A stretch of 36,029 nt of DNA, taken from NCBI GenBank assembly GCA_020047755.1, contig JAIFNL010000053.1:1-36029 (forward strand), given 5' to 3'. The DNA is from Bacteroidota bacterium. GTDB taxonomy: Bacteria; Bacteroidota; Bacteroidia; Bacteroidales; JAIFNL01. Shown in pieces: positions 35,653 through 36,029 of the stretch (position 1 is the stretch's first letter; every line of letters starts with the position of its first letter). Under the pieces are notes generated by a model that was given only the letters and a program-made list of their open reading frames with translations, did no database searches and had not been told where the DNA came from. The translations under genes and the position numbers were made by a program.

Positions 35653-35710
35653 GCACCAGTGCTAAGTAAATGATTGAAATTAGTTTATAGTAATCAACAT
35701 AAAGTTTTCT

Positions 35711-35846
35711 ATAACTAGCTACGGCATTTATGCCGTAGTAAATAAACAAATGTTTATCTGGGCTTTAGCCCAAAAGCTTAGAGTAAGGGCTAAAGCCCAA
35801 ATCTGTTGCTGATTTTTTCATGGCGGCATAAATGCCGTTGCTAATG
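35711..35846. repeat. Nested palindromic repeat block
   Basis: The outer elements CGGCATTTATGCCG (35722-35735) and CGGCATAAATGCCG (35824-35837) are reverse complements, and each is close to self-palindromic. Inside, TGGGCTTTAGCCC (35759-35771) and GGGCTAAAGCCCA (35787-35799) form a second pair. The whole block can fold as one structure. It resembles dispersed REP-like palindromes common in Bacteroidota intergenic regions. No protein is encoded. Confidence 0.75.
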
Positions 35847-35872
35847 ATTTAGAGTTTTTAAACAAACCTAAA

Positions 35873-36029
35873 TAGTGTTTGAAAGAAAACTCATCATTTT
35901 TTGAAAATTTAAAAAAAACAAAAACCGTTCGACCGACTTGTCGGTCTGTCGGTTAGGCAGTTAGGAAATCATCGGACAGACCGGACAAGCCGGTCGAACC
36001 GATTTTGCTTAGTTTTCTTTCAAACACTA
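35873..36029. mobile_element. MITE-like hairpin element, 157 bp
   Basis: Perfect 19-bp terminal inverted repeats TAGTGTTTGAAAGAAAACT and its complement bound the element. Inside, a near-perfect pair of 26-27-base arms (35925-35950 with 35975-36001), rich in CCG/GTC words, forms a central hairpin. No coding capacity. The right repeat ends on the final base of the window, which suggests a contig break at a multicopy repeat. Confidence 0.65.

Noticed and set aside
35711-36029. CRISPR array at the right edge
   Set aside because: The repeats are palindromic pairs in inverted orientation, not regularly spaced direct repeats with unique spacers, and no cas genes are seen.

Overview
The window looks like a chromosomal segment of a low-GC member of the Bacteroidota. 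Three things point there. The str, S10, spc and alpha clusters are fused in Bacteroidota order, with map between secY and infA and no tuf after fusA. Several upstream regions carry the Bacteroidota promoter form TTG-N19/20-TAnnTTTG. The accessory proteins (7TMR-DISM/SpoIIE phosphatase, ArsF/ArsG-type arsenic proteins) are of kinds common in this phylum. Genus cannot be told from the sequence alone. No rRNA, tRNA or CRISPR array was seen.

Layout. 1-562 (+): the 3' end of an unknown gene and a small proline-rich hypothetical. 618-4272 (-): a DEDDh exonuclease, a cNMP/CBS/DUF294 protein and an RmlD-like sugar-nucleotide reductase. 4493-6316: an IS1634-like insertion sequence with 21-bp perfect inverted repeats and a transposase split by a frameshift. 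6426-24393 (-): 31 ribosomal protein genes plus rpoA, infA, map, secY and fusA, ending at a bidirectional terminator. A strong promoter precedes rpsL. 24489-27207 (-): a Ktr/Trk potassium transporter (ktrB-ktrA) with its own AT-hairpin terminator. 27624-31202 (-): an SPFH-GYF protein and a membrane-anchored PP2C (SpoIIE) phosphatase. 31366-35652 (+): an arsenic/metal gene cluster. 35653-36029: nested palindromes and a MITE-like hairpin that ends on the last base of the window.

How the genes work together. The large minus-strand block makes the ribosome, RNA polymerase alpha, the Sec channel, IF-1, EF-G and methionine aminopeptidase. The plus-strand cluster encodes a small CxxC redox protein, an ArsR repressor, an exported ArsF-like CxxC protein, an ArsG-like permease, an exported thioredoxin, a CDF zinc-type exporter, a rhodanese and a thioredoxin-coupled arsenate reductase. 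Two inverted repeats sharing ATTTCA/TGAAAT half sites sit before the repressor and before arsF and are good candidates for ArsR operators.

Most noteworthy: ribosomal protein S4 lacks about 15 residues just before its conserved C-terminus; the ArsG permease has lost an internal segment with a frame change; two arsenic-cluster inverted repeats look like one shared operator; and the right edge carries a full-length hairpin element. No wholly new multi-gene system is evident. The arsenic cluster is the nearest candidate, and its unusual points are the broken permease, the absence of a visible arsenite pump and an unrecognised zinc-ribbon-like protein.
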